This document shows positions 43,140-56,473 of a DNA stretch of 64,000 nt, in pieces; positions within the stretch are counted from its first letter, which is position 1, and each line of letters begins with the position of its first letter. Source of the DNA: Tragulus kanchil (Eukaryota; Chordata; Mammalia; Artiodactyla; Tragulidae). The DNA is taken from positions 7,502,001 to 7,566,000 of the forward strand of contig JAIOJX010000004.1 of assembly GCA_022376925.1 (NCBI GenBank), read 5' to 3'. Made by a program: the position numbers and the translations under genes. The notes beneath the pieces were generated by a model that saw only the letters and a program-made list of their open reading frames with translations, ran no database searches and had not been told where the DNA came from.

Positions 43140-43560
43140 ATAGAAATATTGTCATACTAAGTGAAGTAAGTCAGAGAAAGATAAATATCATATGATATCA
43201 CTTATAAGTATCATTTTTAAAAAAAGGATACAAATGAACTTATTTATAAAACAGAAGATACATACACTTAAAGAATGAACTTACAGTTACCAGAGGTGAA
43301 GGGTTGAGGGAGATAGAGTGTTCGGGACTGATTTGTACACACTACTATATTTAAAACAGATAACCAACAAGGACTTACTATACAGCACAGGGAACTCTGC
43401 TCAATATTCTGTAACAATCTAAATGGGAAAAGAATTTGAAAAATAATAGATAACGTGTGTATGTGTAACTGAATCACTCTGTTGTATACCTGAAACTGTC
43501 ACAACATTGATCATCAACTGTAATCCAAAATAAAATAAAAATGAATTAAGTAATAAAATT
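43140..43560 (+). mobile_element. L1 3' end (left copy)
   Basis: About 400 bases of artiodactyl L1 end: 'ctaagtgaagtaagtcagag' at 43157, 'atatgatatcacttataagt' at 43190, 'cagttaccagaggtgaaggg' near 43284, 'agataaccaacaaggactta' near 43358, 'tgaatcactctgttgtatac' near 43469, then an A-rich end. A CHR SINE follows. Confidence 0.88.
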
Positions 43561-43587
43561 AAATTAAAAAACAAAAATCACAGAGGG

Positions 43588-43922
43588 TTTTCCTGGTGGC
43601 TCAGAGGTAAAGAACTCACCTGTCAAGGCAGGATAAATAGGTTCAGTCCTTGATCCAGGAAGATCTCACATGCTGCAGAGCAACTAAGCCCATATGACGC
43701 AACTGCTGAGCTTGTGCTCTAGAGTCTGGGAGCCACAACAACTAAGCCCACATGCCACAACTACTGAAGCCCAAGTGCCCTAGGTCCTGTCCTCTGCAAC
43801 AAGAGAAGCCAGTGCAATAAGAAATCTGCGTCACAACTAGAGAGAGCCACTGCTTTCCAGAGCTAGAGAAAGCCCAGGCAGCAGTGAAGAACCAGTACAA
43901 CCAAAAATAAGAAAAAAAAACT
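43588..43922 (+). mobile_element. CHR-type tRNA-Glu SINE (left copy)
   Basis: Starts 'ttttcctggtggctcagagg' (43589), with 'gatctcacatgctgcagagc' at 43663 and a repeated 'ctaagcccatatg...ctaagcccacatg' motif, body to 43905 and an A-rich tail. A CHR-2-like structure of cetartiodactyls. Confidence 0.85.
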
Positions 43923-44345
43923 AGAGATAAGAAACTACGTACCACACACATAAGCCACATTATTTAAAACTTTCTAGTAGCTACACTAAAAAAAAAGTTA
44001 GAGACAAGTGAAATGAATTAGCCTATTATACTGAGCCCAACATATCCACAATATTATCAGTTCTAAATGCAATCAATATAGAACTATTTCTAGGATTTTT
44101 TCCCTAAACCTACAAAATCAATGTGTAGTTCACACTTATAGCATTTCTCAATTCAGACTAGCCATTATTCAAATGTTAACTAGATCAATGTAACTACTGG
44201 CTGCCTTACTGGACAGTGTTGCGCTAGACCTTGGCTACAAGTGTATGTTGAATGCATATTTTATTAGTAGGGTTTTCAGGGGCTTCTTTTCAGCAGGAAT
44301 GAAAAATTAACACAGAATAGGCCATCAATAAATAGGGTTTTCAGT

Positions 44346-44650
44346 AGAAGATACATACACTTAAAGAATGAACTTACAGTTACCAGAGGTGAAGGGTTGA
44401 GGGAGATAGAGTGTTCGGGACTGATTTGTACACACTACTATATTTAAAACAGATAACCAACAAGGACTTACTATACAGCACAGGGAACTCTGCTCAATAT
44501 TCTGTAACAATCTAAATGGGAAAAGAATTTGAAAAATAATAGATAACGTGTGTATGTGTAACTGAATCACTCTGTTGTATACCTGAAACTGTCACAACAT
44601 TGATCATCAACTGTAATCCAAAATAAAATAAAAATGAATTAAGTAATAAA
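44346..44650 (+). mobile_element. L1 3' end (right copy, pair 14)
   Basis: Copy of 43253-43557; it lacks the first ~110 bases of the L1 fragment because the block begins inside it. Confidence 0.88.
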
Positions 44651-44680
44651 ATTAAATTAAAAAACAAAAATCACAGAGGG

Positions 44681-45015
44681 TTTTCCTGGTGGCTCAGAGG
44701 TAAAGAACTCACCTGTCAAGGCAGGATAAATAGGTTCAGTCCTTGATCCAGGAAGATCTCACATGCTGCAGAGCAACTAAGCCCATATGACGCAACTGCT
44801 GAGCTTGTGCTCTAGAGTCTGGGAGCCACAACAACTAAGCCCACATGCCACAACTACTGAAGCCCAAGTGCCCTAGGTCCTGTCCTCTGCAACAAGAGAA
44901 GCCAGTGCAATAAGAAATCTGCGTCACAACTAGAGAGAGCCACTGCTTTCCAGAGCTAGAGAAAGCCCAGGCAGCAGTGAAGAACCAGTACAACCAAAAA
45001 TAAGAAAAAAAAACT
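44681..45015 (+). mobile_element. CHR-type tRNA-Glu SINE (right copy, pair 14)
   Basis: Copy of 43588-43922 with its flanks. Confidence 0.85.
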
Positions 45016-45879
45016 AGAGATAAGAAACTACGTACCACACACATAAGCCACATTATTTAAAACTTTCTAGTAGCTACACTAAAAAAAAAGTTAGAGACAA
45101 GTGAAATGAATTAGCCTATTATACTGAGCCCAACATATCCACAATATTATCAGTTCTAAATGCAATCAATATAGAACTATTTCTAGGATTTTTTCCCTAA
45201 ACCTACAAAATCAATGTGTAGTTCACACTTATAGCATTTCTCAATTCAGACTAGCCATTATTCAAATGTTAACTAGATCAATGTAACTACTGGCTGCCTT
45301 ACTGGACAGTGTTGCGCTAGACCTTGGCTACAAGTGTATGTTGAATGCATATTTTATTAGTAGGGTTTTCAGGGGCTTCTTTTTCAGCAGGAATGAAAAA
45401 TTAACACAGAATAGGCCATCAATAAATATTTTCTGCTTTGGAAGCAAAATACATATTAATTATTTCTTCATCTCATGATTCCTTATTTGGGGTAGGGGTG
45501 CAAGGTAAAATAAGGCAAAGGCCACTGAAAACAGATGAAGAAATGAAGAACCATGGCTAGAGCTATGAGAGAGATGGCTGTCATAAGTGAAAAGAATATC
45601 TTAAGTCTTTATATTCTAACAGGGAAGACGAATATTTTCAAGATCTTTAAATGTCAATAAATGTCACTAAGCGTCCAAATCCTAAAATGGGAGAAACAAA
45701 CAATATATTTTGTAGAAACTGAAGAGACACAGTTCTATATCTTAAATAGTTAAATACTGTAAAACTTGCTAGTGTTCCTGGCTGGAGGAATGGGCCCCAC
45801 TTCCATTTGCTACTAGAAGTAAATGTGACAACACTTAATGAGGAAAAGCAATCAAATATCCTTAACATTTGTATCTTTC

Positions 45880-46150
45880 AATACAACCATTTAAATTCTG
45901 TGTCTTAAGAAAATTACTGGATGAGGATATTAAAATGAGCATAAAGGATGTCTGCATCACAGACACAAGGCTTTTGAAAAATTGGAAATGACCTAAATAG
46001 CCACTATAAAGAGAATAGTATGTTGTCATTACATTTATGTAGATATATACACAGAAATACATCTCAGGTTTTAGAACAATATACAGAAGATACCATATAC
46101 ACAAGCATATAATAGTGGGGATGTTTAAGATTCTGTTTTGAAGATTTTGG
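45880..46150 (+). mobile_element. Ancient L1 (L1M-like) 3' UTR remnant (left copy)
   Basis: 'aaaaattggaaatgacctaa' at 45976 and 'ttttagaacaatatacagaa' at 46068 resemble the old mammalian L1 segment 'aaaattggaaacaacctaaatg...'. No coding sequence. The ORF 45862-46206 on the other strand is chance. Confidence 0.5.
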
Positions 46151-47009
46151 AGACAACAATATTTTAGAAAGTATACAATTCTTAAACTAAAGAACAAAGT
46201 AAACATTGTGAAAATGGACTATATCCAAGAAAGTTTTAGAAGAGTCAAAACATATAAATAAAAGATTATGGTGGTGAGGAAAATTTTCTTCAAAGAGAAA
46301 AGCATTGGCACAATAAGAGAATTGTGAGAAAGTTCTTCAAAAGTACTACATTTTCCTGTTTAAAAAGTCATCCCTTATCTAAATTCAGACTAGCCATGTA
46401 ACTAGATCAATGTAACTACTGGCTGCCTTACTGGACAGTGTTGCGCTAGACCTTGGCTACAAGTGTATGTTGAATGCATATTTTATTAGTAGGGTTTTCA
46501 GGGGCTTCTTTTTCAGCAGGAATGAAAAATTAACACAGAATAGGCCATCAATAAATATTTTCTGCTTTGGAAGCAAAATACATATTAATTATTTCTTCAT
46601 CTCATGATTCCTTATTTGGGGTAGGGGTGCAAGGTAAAATAAGGCAAAGGCCACTGAAAACAGATGAAGAAATGAAGAACCATGGCTAGAGCTATGAGAG
46701 AGATGGCTGTCATAAGTGAAAAGAATATCTTAAGTCTTTATATTCTAACAGGGAAGACGAATATTTTCAAGATCTTTAAATGTCAATAAATGTCACTAAG
46801 CGTCCAAATCCTAAAATGGGAGAAACAAACAATATATTTTGTAGAAACTGAAGAGACACAGTTCTATATCTTAAATAGTTAAATACTGTAAAACTTGCTA
46901 GTGTTCCTGGCTGGAGGGAATGGGCCCCACTTCCATTTGCTACTAGAAGTAAATGTGACAACACTTAATGAGGAAAAGCAATCAAATATCCTTAACATTT
47001 GTATCTTTC

Positions 47010-47280
47010 AATACAACCATTTAAATTCTGTGTCTTAAGAAAATTACTGGATGAGGATATTAAAATGAGCATAAAGGATGTCTGCATCACAGACACAAGG
47101 CTTTTGAAAAATTGGAAATGACCTAAATAGCCACTATAAAGAGAATAGTATGTTGTCATTACATTTATGTAGATATATACACAGAAATACATCTCAGGTT
47201 TTAGAACAATATACAGAAGATACCATATACACAAGCATATAATAGTGGGGATGTTTAAGATTCTGTTTTGAAGATTTTGG
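47010..47280 (+). mobile_element. Ancient L1-like remnant (right copy, pair 15)
   Basis: Copy of 45880-46150. Confidence 0.5.
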
Positions 47281-47488
47281 AGACAACAATATTTTAGAAA
47301 GTATACAATTCTTAAACTAAAGAACAAAGTAAACATTGTGAAAATGGACTATATCCAAGAAAGTTTTAGAAGAGTCAAAACATATAAATAAAAGATTATG
47401 GTGGTGAGGAAAATTTTCTTCAAAGAGAAAAGCATTGGCACAATAAGAGAATTGTGAGAAAGTTCTTCAAAAGTACTACATTTTCCTG

Positions 47489-47889
47489 TAACTCATTTAT
47501 CTCTAAAGTCATTTAGTTGTAAGCCCTTGATCTTCTTTAACTTGAAATGTAGGAGAAAAAAAAACACATCAAAATAGGACTGTAAAATGAATCCCTATTT
47601 TGAAAATTTAAAGATTACAACATTTATTTGGACCTGATTTCAAGTTTACCTGGGGAGTGGGGAATGGAAATATCAAACTGGGAAAGAGCAACAAAACAAT
47701 TCAAACATTATCAGCTCAGAGAAAGATGCACTGAGGATATGTCCCACATAGGATAAAACACTGGAAGGGTGGTTAGAGGAGAAACAGAGCACAGCATATC
47801 TCCTGGGTTTCCCAGAAAGATTCCACCTGACTGTCCCTCCCATTGCAGTCACATACTGTACCCCCTCTACCATCTTCTTTCCCCCTCAC
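47489..47889. other. Unrecognised single-copy non-coding sequence
   Basis: No gene or repeat recognised. Confidence 0.35.
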
Positions 47890-48640
47890 TTTCCAGAGCC
47901 ATGGTCAAGTCCATCTGACTGTCTGCACCTGGACTACCCGGATCGTCTTACAGTGGCTCTTGGGCCCTGCTAGATGCTGTCCTTTCCAGATTCTGTATCA
48001 AGTGCTCCCCAGTGCATTCTGGTCAGCCCAGAAGGTATAAACATGTCATCAGCAGATTATACCCTTAAACGTTTGGGGTCTTATCATTGCTGTTATTTTG
48101 CTTCTCACAGTGCTCAAAAATGTTTAGTTGACCAGTTTTAGTATATAGAATATTTCACATAAAGTCCTAGATCCTCCACTCACCCAGAAAAGTTATATGA
48201 TGGACAACATTGAGTTCACATTCATGGGACACAAAAAGCCCTTGAACCAAAAGCCAGCTGCCCCTTAGCAGCAGCAGAGGTTGTATCCTTCTCACCTGCT
48301 TCCTCTGGCTCCCTCCTCGTCTCTCTCCCTTTCAGTTTGTTGCACTTATTTATATCCCCTATTTTGTCACTGTAAGTACAGAATTACAAGCCTTCCATGG
48401 TGTAGCATGGAGTCCCCTTTCTGATGTAACTTAAACTACTCTTCCAGGCTTACTCATTTGGCTCCTTCATTTACTGGTTTATTCTGTGCATTTTCAATAT
48501 GATTTTCTCTTTTCCATACCCTATATCCTGCCTTCATATCTTGAAACAATGCTTACCTTTCATGCATCAAATTTTGATTTTGTCCTCTGAGCTTTCTTGA
48601 CCACCTGCAAAAGTTCACTCTTCTTCCTCCAGGTTTGGTT
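47890..48640 (+). mobile_element. Ancient L2 LINE remnant, interrupted
   Basis: 47920-48030 resembles the L2 block 'ctggattattgcaatagcct...' ('ctggactacccggatcgtct' at 47930). 48388-48640 resembles later L2 ('acaagccttccatggtgtag', 'cctgccttcatatcttgaaa'). Between about 48050 and 48380 there is unrelated sequence. Confidence 0.5.
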
Positions 48641-50036
48641 GGAAGTTAGCATACAGATCTTTGATTTAATAGCCATAAATTACTCTCTGCCTGTGTTTTG
48701 AAACTTGGTAATGCTTAGTCCAATGATGCTGTGTTCCCTATAGAACAGAGGATAATACTTAAACTTTTGTGGATTAATCCATGCACAAATTGGGCAATCT
48801 GTGTTTGCTTTTCTCACCCAGACTAGTTTCAGCCACATGTCATCCATGAAGCAGAGAACAGTCAAATCTAGAGAGCAGGATCTGGGTAATGGGTAGATTA
48901 ATTGGACAGCTGCCAGAAAGTCACTCAAGTCACGCTCCATGGACAGCTTCCTAGAATGGAGGGAGGATTGCTTTGATAATTATCAAGGCCCCTTTCGAAA
49001 GAATGAGTGCTATGATTTCAAACGCGCGCTTCTGCTTATTTCACTTTGCTACTGAATCTACAAAAAAGAGCTTAGTTCCAGGGCCAATTTGTAATCTTAC
49101 ATTTTCTCTAGCTCCCTGGCTTACTGAAAAGCTTTTCTCATGATTTGTGCTTTCAACAGACTCTTTTCCCAAGAAACAGACACATCAATTTTATCTTGTG
49201 CACATCAGCTGTAAATAAAGCCTTTAGTTTTTCTGCTTTGTATCTCAGGGTTCACAGGTTATTTGTTGGCTTTCACTGAACTATTCCTCTGCTTGTTCAC
49301 CTTACAACTAGGGTTTACATATCTCTCATCTTGACCATTCATTAAAGAAGCCCTTATGAGCCTCTAACTCGAGGAGAAGAAATCTATGTTAACATATAGG
49401 AGCAAAAAGAGGTGACATTATTATCCTTGGTCATAGGATAAGAGCAGCTCTCATGCTAAAATTCAACCCTACCCTTATTTAGTACTATTTCTTTTGTCTT
49501 CACTTCACACCCTGTGGGTTATTAAGCCAGCCATGCCAACTTAAGTCAGGAGTTTTCTGAAATATTGGAGGTTTACGTCAACTTGAGCATGGTCCTAGTT
49601 CAGAAATCAGCAAACTAGAGCATGCAGGTCATCCAATTGCTTCTGTAAGTAAGATTTTATAAAGCTAAGTGGTATTTGTTTATATATTGTCTACAGCTGG
49701 TATGCATAGGAAAGTACTGGAATAGCTGCAACAGTGAACATATGGCTATACACAGACTAAAATATTTACTATGTGACTCTACCACCAAAAAAAGAAAGAA
49801 AGAAAGAAAAAAAGTAGATGCCTACCTTCTTGGTTAACTGGAATGAATTGTAAATAATGCCAAAGGCAGACAATTACCATTATAGAAGATTAAGCCCCAT
49901 CTGACTGATAGATAAATAGACAGATGAATGACTAAATGAAGAAGCAAACAAATGTACTTTTTGAGGATTAATTCAGAATATCCAGATTTAAAGAAGGTGA
50001 GACTGGTTTTAGCAAGGTCAAAGAGATGGAAATTGA
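48641..50036. other. Unrecognised non-coding sequence including pair 16 left copy
   Basis: No gene. A short (AAAG)n tract is at about 49786-49814. The 86-residue minus-strand ORF at 48680-48940 has no recognisable domain. Confidence 0.4.
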
Positions 50037-51210
50037 CAAATCTAGAGAGCAGGATCTGGGTAATGGGTAGATTAATTGGACAGCTGCCAGAAAGTCACTC
50101 AAGTCACGCTCCATGGACAGCTTCCTAGAATGGAGGGAGGATTGCTTTGATAATTATCAAGGCCCCTTTCGAAAGAATGAGTGCTATGATTTCAAACGCG
50201 CGCTTCTGCTTATTTCACTTTGCTACTGAATCTACAAAAAAGAGCTTAGTTCCAGGGCCAATTTGTAATCTTACATTTTCTCTAGCTCCCTGGCTTACTG
50301 AAAAGCTTTTCTCATGATTTGTGCTTTCAACAGACTCTTTTCCCAAGAAACAGACACATCAATTTTATCTTGTGCACATCAGCTGTAAATAAAGCCTTTA
50401 GTTTTTCTGCTTTGTATCTCAGGGTTCACAGGTTATTTGTTGGCTTTCACTGAACTATTCCTCTGCTTGTTCACCTTACAACTAGGGTTTACATATCTCT
50501 CATCTTGACCATTCATTAAAGAAGCCCTTATGAGCCTCTAACTCGAGGAGAAGAAATCTATGTTAACATATAGGAGCAAAAAGAGGTGACATTATTATCC
50601 TTGGTCATAGGATAAGAGCAGCTCTCATGCTAAAATTCAACCCTACCCTTATTTAGTACTATTTCTTTTGTCTTCACTTCACACCCTGTGGGTTATTAAG
50701 CCAGCCATGCCAACTTAAGTCAGGAGTTTTCTGAAATATTGGAGGTTTACGTCAACTTGAGCATGGTCCTAGTTCAGAAATCAGCAAACTAGAGCATGCA
50801 GGTCATCCAATTGCTTCTGTAAGTAAGATTTTATAAAGCTAAGTGGTATTTGTTTATATATTGTCTACAGCTGGTATGCATAGGAAAGTACTGGAATAGC
50901 TGCAACAGTGAACATATGGCTATACACAGACTAAAATATTTACTATGTGACTCTACCACCAAAAAAAGAAAGAAAGAAAGAAAAAAAGTAGATGCCTACC
51001 TTCTTGGTTAACTGGAATGAATTGTAAATAATGCCAAAGGCAGACAATTACCATTATAGAAGATTAAGCCCCATCTGACTGATAGATAAATAGACAGATG
51101 AATGACTAAATGAAGAAGCAAACAAATGTACTTTTTGAGGATTAATTCAGAATATCCAGATTTAAAGAAGGTGAGACTGGTTTTAGCAAGGTCAAAGAGA
51201 TGGAAATTGA
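48863..51210. repeat. Direct duplication pair 16
   Basis: 48863-50036 recurs at 50037-51210 with no linker (spacing 1174). The copies look identical by eye, including a short (AAAG)n run at about 49786-49814 and 50960-50988. Confidence 0.95.
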
Positions 51211-51270
51211 ATCCATGAACTTGGGTTTTCTTCGTGGGGGCACCTAGCCTCTAATCTAACCTTAGTTTAT

Positions 51271-51482
51271 TGTTGGTTTAGTGAATAAGTTATGTCTGAT
51301 TTTTTTGCGACCCCATGGACTGCAGCCTGCTAAGCTCCTCTGTCCATGGAATTCTCTAGGCAAAAATACTGGAGTGGTAGCCTTTTCCTTCTCCAAGGGA
51401 TCTTCTAGATCCAGGGAAAAAACCTGAGCTTCCCGCACTGGCAGGCAGTTGCTTTACCACTGTGCCACCAGGGAAGTTCAAT
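51271..51482 (-). mobile_element. Bov-tA-type SINE
   Basis: Reverse-oriented: 'gcgaccccatggactgcagc' at 51308, 'tctaggcaaaaatactggag' at 51355, 'ttccttctccaagggatctt' at 51385, 'accactgtgccaccagggaa' head end at 51456-51475. Confidence 0.92.
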
Positions 51483-54339
51483 CTTAGTTGCTGCTTTTGC
51501 AAGAAAATGTTACAGTTTTGATATCCTATTTTACCATCTCATCTTTGTGTGTTTCTTTTTTTGTTGTTTTTATCAAACCTGGATGAAAAAGTATGATTTC
51601 TACATGCCCAAGGGCTTGGTGTGTCACAGGGATCAGATGACTGTGCAGAAACGTGGCTGCACACAGCTCACGTGAGACTACTTCCAGGGGTCCTCACCTA
51701 TCATGGGGGCTTTTGCTCTTCTCACTCTTGCTGAACTGACAGAGAGGGAACAGTGAGAAAAGGCTGACAGCTCTGTGACCTTTAGTCAATTGAACAACAG
51801 ATTTTGCAGCTTCCAGAACCAGCATGAAAAGGAAATGGAAGTGATGTATCACATCAAAAAATATTTTCTGATCTAACTATCAAGTAAGCTACATGTGATT
51901 ACACAATATTTTCTTGCAGGGAGAAGAGATAAAATGAAAAGATAGATGCAACTACAATGAAAGCTGTTAAGAAAATGGTATTCAACCTAGTGAGGAAGAA
52001 TATTAAGTCAGAGCTTTTATAACTGACAGGCAGCCATAATGTCTACTTTGCAAGATGTGCCATCATGTTGTGTAAATTTAAATTAGTGTAGTGCTTCATG
52101 CCAAAAGCAGGTATATGAATAATTACAGTGACAGTTTTGAAGACTCTAAAAATGATGCTAGCAGCACAAGCTATTTCCACAGTGATACCTGATGTCAGTT
52201 TTAGCAAGCATTAATTTTAGTTTGCACGGGGTAGGGGGATGCTGAACACTGCCATTTTTAAGAAACACTACATTCACTAATGGTATTCTCTAAAGCTTGA
52301 ATGCTACTTATTCATAGCTGCCATATTTAAAATTCCTCTGATATAGGGCATTGCTTTTCCCTGTTGGAATTTCTCCATGTAGTAATTTGGGGAAACAAAT
52401 GTGAGTTATGAGCCTATTGTGTGCAGAACACTATATTACCTTTAGGATAAAACAGAGAAAGACCTCAAAGGGCTTAGAGTCCAGTGAGAGACAATGCTTT
52501 TGCTTTAGTTTTCTTAGTATTTGCATCAGTAAGGAGTCTGAGATGATTGGAAGCACGAAGTGGGGGCAAAATGATGAGGAGAGCTAGGTCAGTGGTCCAG
52601 CCATGAGCTTTCCCCAAATGATTCCTCTTGCTGTGAAATTACCTTTGATAGCCTGGGGAACAAGATTCCCAAGACCCACATCTAGTCCAGAAGAAAAACA
52701 GAATGGGTATCTGAAATATAACAAAAACCAGAATCCTTGAGCACATCAGAGCTTGAGAACCAATCACAGTCCTTTTTTCCAAAACCAAAGTCAGAAACCA
52801 CAGGTCATCCACCATGTGTCTGCCACATCCCTGACATGAGCTGTTTAGTAATGAGGAACAGTGAGAAAAGGCTGACAGCTCTGTGACCTTTAGTCAATTG
52901 AACAACAGATTTTGCAGCTTCCAGAACCAGCATGAAAAGGAAATGGAAGTGATGTATCACATCAAAAAATATTTTCTGATCTAACTATCAAGTAAGCTAC
53001 ATGTGATTACACAATATTTTCTTGCAGGGAGAAGAGATAAAATGAAAAGATAGATGCAACTACAATGAAAGCTGTTAAGAAAATGGTATTCAACCTAGTG
53101 AGGAAGAATATTAAGTCAGAGCTTTTATAACTGACAGGCAGCCATAATGTCTACTTTGCAAGATGTGCCATCATGTTGTGTAAATTTAAATTAGTGTAGT
53201 GCTTCATGCCAAAAGCAGGTATATGAATAATTACAGTGACAGTTTTGAAGACTCTAAAAATGATGCTAGCAGCACAAGCTATTTCCACAGTGATACCTGA
53301 TGTCAGTTTTAGCAAGCATTAATTTTAGTTTGCACGGGGTAGGGGGATGCTGAACACTGCCATTTTTAAGAAACACTACATTCACTAATGGTATTCTCTA
53401 AAGCTTGAATGCTACTTATTCATAGCTGCCATATTTAAAATTCCTCTGATATAGGGCATTGCTTTTCCCTGTTGGAATTTCTCCATGTAGTAATTTGGGG
53501 AAACAAATGTGAGTTATGAGCCTATTGTGTGCAGAACACTATATTACCTTTAGGATAAAACAGAGAAAGACCTCAAAGGGCTTAGAGTCCAGTGAGAGAC
53601 AATGCTTTTGCTTTAGTTTTCTTAGTATTTGCATCAGTAAGGAGTCTGAGATGATTGGAAGCACGAAGTGGGGGCAAAATGATGAGGAGAGCTAGGTCAG
53701 TGGTCCAGCCATGAGCTTTCCCCAAATGATTCCTCTTGCTGTGAAATTACCTTTGATAGCCTGGGGAACAAGATTCCCAAGACCCACATCTAGTCCAGAA
53801 GAAAAACAGAATGGGTATCTGAAATATAACAAAAACCAGAATCCTTGAGCACATCAGAGCTTGAGAACCAATCACAGTCCTTTTTTCCAAAACCAAAGTC
53901 AGAAACCACAGGTCATCCACCATGTGTCTGCCACATCCCTGACATGAGCTGTTATTGAACAGTATGTTTGTCAGAGTCATCTGGTGGGACTGTCTCTGCT
54001 TCTGGGAATCTGACTCTGTGTCTAGGATGGGGCTTTTCGTGCCATAGATTCTGAGGTACTCCATGAGAAATAATACCATCAAATCAACTGGCCAGGAAGT
54101 CCTGTTGCTTCTACTTCTTTAACACCACTAATTCTCCTCTAACTTTTCTCACTCTCAGTCACAGCATTAGCTTTCTCTCATCTCTCATTGGATATTTAGA
54201 AAGAATCTGCTTATTACTCTCTCTGCCTTTAGTCTTACCTATCTCAAACTATTTTTTTTCAAACTGTTATGAAGCATCTCAAATACGCACAACTAAGCAT
54301 GCCTCTTCCTGGCTTATATTTCATCTATGATTTCTCACT
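51483..54339. other. Non-coding sequence including pair 17
   Basis: No gene recognised. About 52410-52500 (again 53518-53608) resembles a conserved core of old mammalian SINEs ('agcctattgtgtgcagaaca', 'gggcttagagtccagtgaga'). The family call is uncertain. The 111-residue minus-strand ORF at 53747-54082 has no recognisable domain. Confidence 0.35.
51747..53952. repeat. Direct duplication pair 17
   Basis: 51747-52843 recurs at 52855-53952 (spacing 1108). An 11-base joint lies between the copies, which look identical by eye. Confidence 0.95.
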
Positions 54340-54650
54340 TCTTTAGGATAAAGCACATATTTCTATTCCTGGGGTAAAAAAGACTCTCTGTGATACGGCC
54401 CTACTCACCTTTCTCATTCTATCCAAATTGATACTTACCCTCCCTGTTTCATTCTCTGCACCGTGCATAGAAAATTACACCTAGTTTCAGGAATCTCACT
54501 CATAGCTCCATGTTCCTGTCATCTTATTATACCATCATGTGGAATTATACTGTTAAGTGATGACAATGAAGGTCAGTCTTCAGACTACACTGTAAGTCTC
54601 ATGAGGGTACAATCACATCTATTTGAAACTAGTGTCTAATACATTATCTA
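54340..54650 (+). mobile_element. Ancient L2 LINE remnant
   Basis: 'aggataaagcacatatttct' at 54346, 'actctctgtgatacggccct' at 54384, 'actcacctttctcattctat' at 54403 and 'ctgcaccgtgcatag' near 54456 follow the L2 order. Confidence 0.55.
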
Positions 54651-55389
54651 GCTTTACCTAAGAACTCTTCAAAATTCTGTTATGTAGAGGAAAAAAATAT
54701 GGGCAATCTAAAATATGCTAATGCTCCATATATAAAAATGTTAATTCTCTTGCTTTCAATGACTTCCTGTTTGCCCCTTCCCATAATATCACTGAATTCC
54801 TAGTTCAGGAATTCTGAGCATGCTCTTTTCTTGTTTCATTTCTATTACTTTTTTTTGTTTAAAAAACCTTCTCAATATCATATTCTTTGATATGATTCAA
54901 AGTTTACTGGTCTTACCTAATGTTCTTTTTACACACTTCTCTGTCTACTTATCACATTATATTGCAATTGTTGGCTGAAATGTCTATCTCTGCTCTGGTA
55001 CAATGAGGCAGCTGAGAGCAGAAGTTGTATTTCATTCAATTTTGAATTCTAATATATAGCAGAGTATCTGAGTTGTCTATTAAATGTTGGTGAATGTATC
55101 ATCATAAAAATGAACATATCAGTGAGTCAATAGCTGAGTAAACCTATGGATAAATTAATGATCATAGGTTGGAGCAGCAGACTTTTATGCAGACTCTGAT
55201 AGACAGTGGAGGTCAGAACCAAAGGTGTCCAATCAAACTGGAGAATATTGGCCAGTATTTAGATTTCTCACAGATAGGTTAATGACTCTATCTGGAAATC
55301 CCACTGGGGCTGGGAACACAGGTAGAGGGTGGTCAGACTTTATCATCTTGCAGCCAGAGTCTTCTTTAAACACAGATATGGACATGCCA

Positions 55390-55725
55390 TGACTTTTGTT
55401 ACTGACTTTCAATCATTTCCCAATTCCTGTAGGAAAATGTTCAAATGCTTTAAACTGTCATTCAACACTACTTAATATCAAGGTCCAAATTATCTTTTAG
55501 CCTTTGATCACTATTCCTTCCTCACACACACTTGTTCCTCCTGAACAAACAACAGTATCTTTAGCCTGGAACTACTATTTTTTTCTGTGTTTTAGCTCAT
55601 GCTTCTCCTTTAGTGGGCAGTCCTGGCCCATTTTCTCCACACACAATCTTATTGATCATCAACAACATCTCAAATACCATATCCTTCATGAAGACTTCCT
55701 TGATTCTTCTTGTTAATATAAGGTT
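55390..55725 (+). mobile_element. Ancient L2 LINE remnant (left copy)
   Basis: 'atttcccaattcctgtagga' at 55416, 'tcaaggtccaaattatcttt' at 55479, 'tcatgaagacttccttgatt' at 55686, in L2 order. Copied at about 56474-56809 by pair 18. Confidence 0.6.
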
Positions 55726-55774
55726 CCAGCTTTTATATATGTCACAGGGGCAAAGCATACACATTTCAAGGTCA

Positions 55775-55995
55775 GACTCCTTGGGAGCAACTCAGCTCTA
55801 TTGTCAACAATCTGTTGTGTAAGCTGGACCATTCACTTCCTGCCACCTTGAATCTTTTTTTTTCCACCTGAAAATGGAGTCCATAAAAGAACCAACTTTG
55901 TAGAATTTTTGTTAATTACAGAGTGAAGGACTTGGTGCACTGGAAGAATTATGCATAATTCCTGGCAAGAAGTAGATATTCAGTAATTCAGTTGT
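55775..55995 (+). mobile_element. MIR SINE remnant (left copy)
   Basis: Forward MIR: 'ggaccattcacttcctgcca' near 55825, a 'ccacctgaaaatggagtcca' segment at 55864 equivalent to the MIR 'catctgtaaaatgggg' region, and 'tcctggcaagaagtagatat' at 55960 like the MIR 'gcctggcacatagtaag' end. Confidence 0.65.
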
Positions 55996-56473
55996 TCCAC
56001 TTTCCTCCTCTTCCTCCTCATTATTTTATTCCCATTATTTTCTGTCAACACATGCTTTGAGTGCACATACCATCTGCTCTGGTACAATGAGGCAGCTGAG
56101 AGCAGAAGTTGTATTTCATTCAATTTTGAATTCTAATATATAGCAGAGTATCTGAGTTGTCTATTAAATGTTGGTGAATGTATCATCATAAAAATGAACA
56201 TATCAGTGAGTCAATAGCTGAGTAAACCTATGGATAAATTAATGATCATAGGTTGGAGCAGCAGACTTTTATGCAGACTCTGATAGACAGTGGAGGTCAG
56301 AACCAAAGGTGTCCAATCAAACTGGAGAATATTGGCCAGTATTTAGATTTCTCACAGATAGGTTAATGACTCTATCTGGAAATCCCACTGGGGCTGGGAA
56401 CACAGGTAGAGGGTGGTCAGACTTTATCATCTTGCAGCCAGAGTCTTCTTTAAACACAGATATGGACATGCCA

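Larger units (their letters stand above)
43253..45430. repeat. Direct duplication pair 14
   Basis: 43253-44335 recurs at 44346-45430 (spacing 1093). It cuts into an L1 3' end and includes a whole CHR-type SINE. The joint 44336-44345 repeats a short motif already seen at 44269-44280. Confidence 0.95.
45243..47488. repeat. Direct duplication pair 15
   Basis: 45243-46358 recurs at 46382-47488 (spacing 1139 at the left edge, about 1130 further in). The right copy lacks about ten bases close to its left edge (near 46397) and has one extra G near 46918. Confidence 0.95.

Noticed and set aside
45862..47336. A 114-residue minus-strand ORF present twice with hydrophobic segments
   Set aside because: Duplication pair 15 explains the second copy; the sequence overlaps an old L1-like remnant on the other strand.
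48863..51210. Genuine recent segmental tandem duplication (pair 16, exact, no linker)
   Set aside because: Taken alone it would be plausible. With 21 others of the same size in the same window, a technical cause is far more likely.
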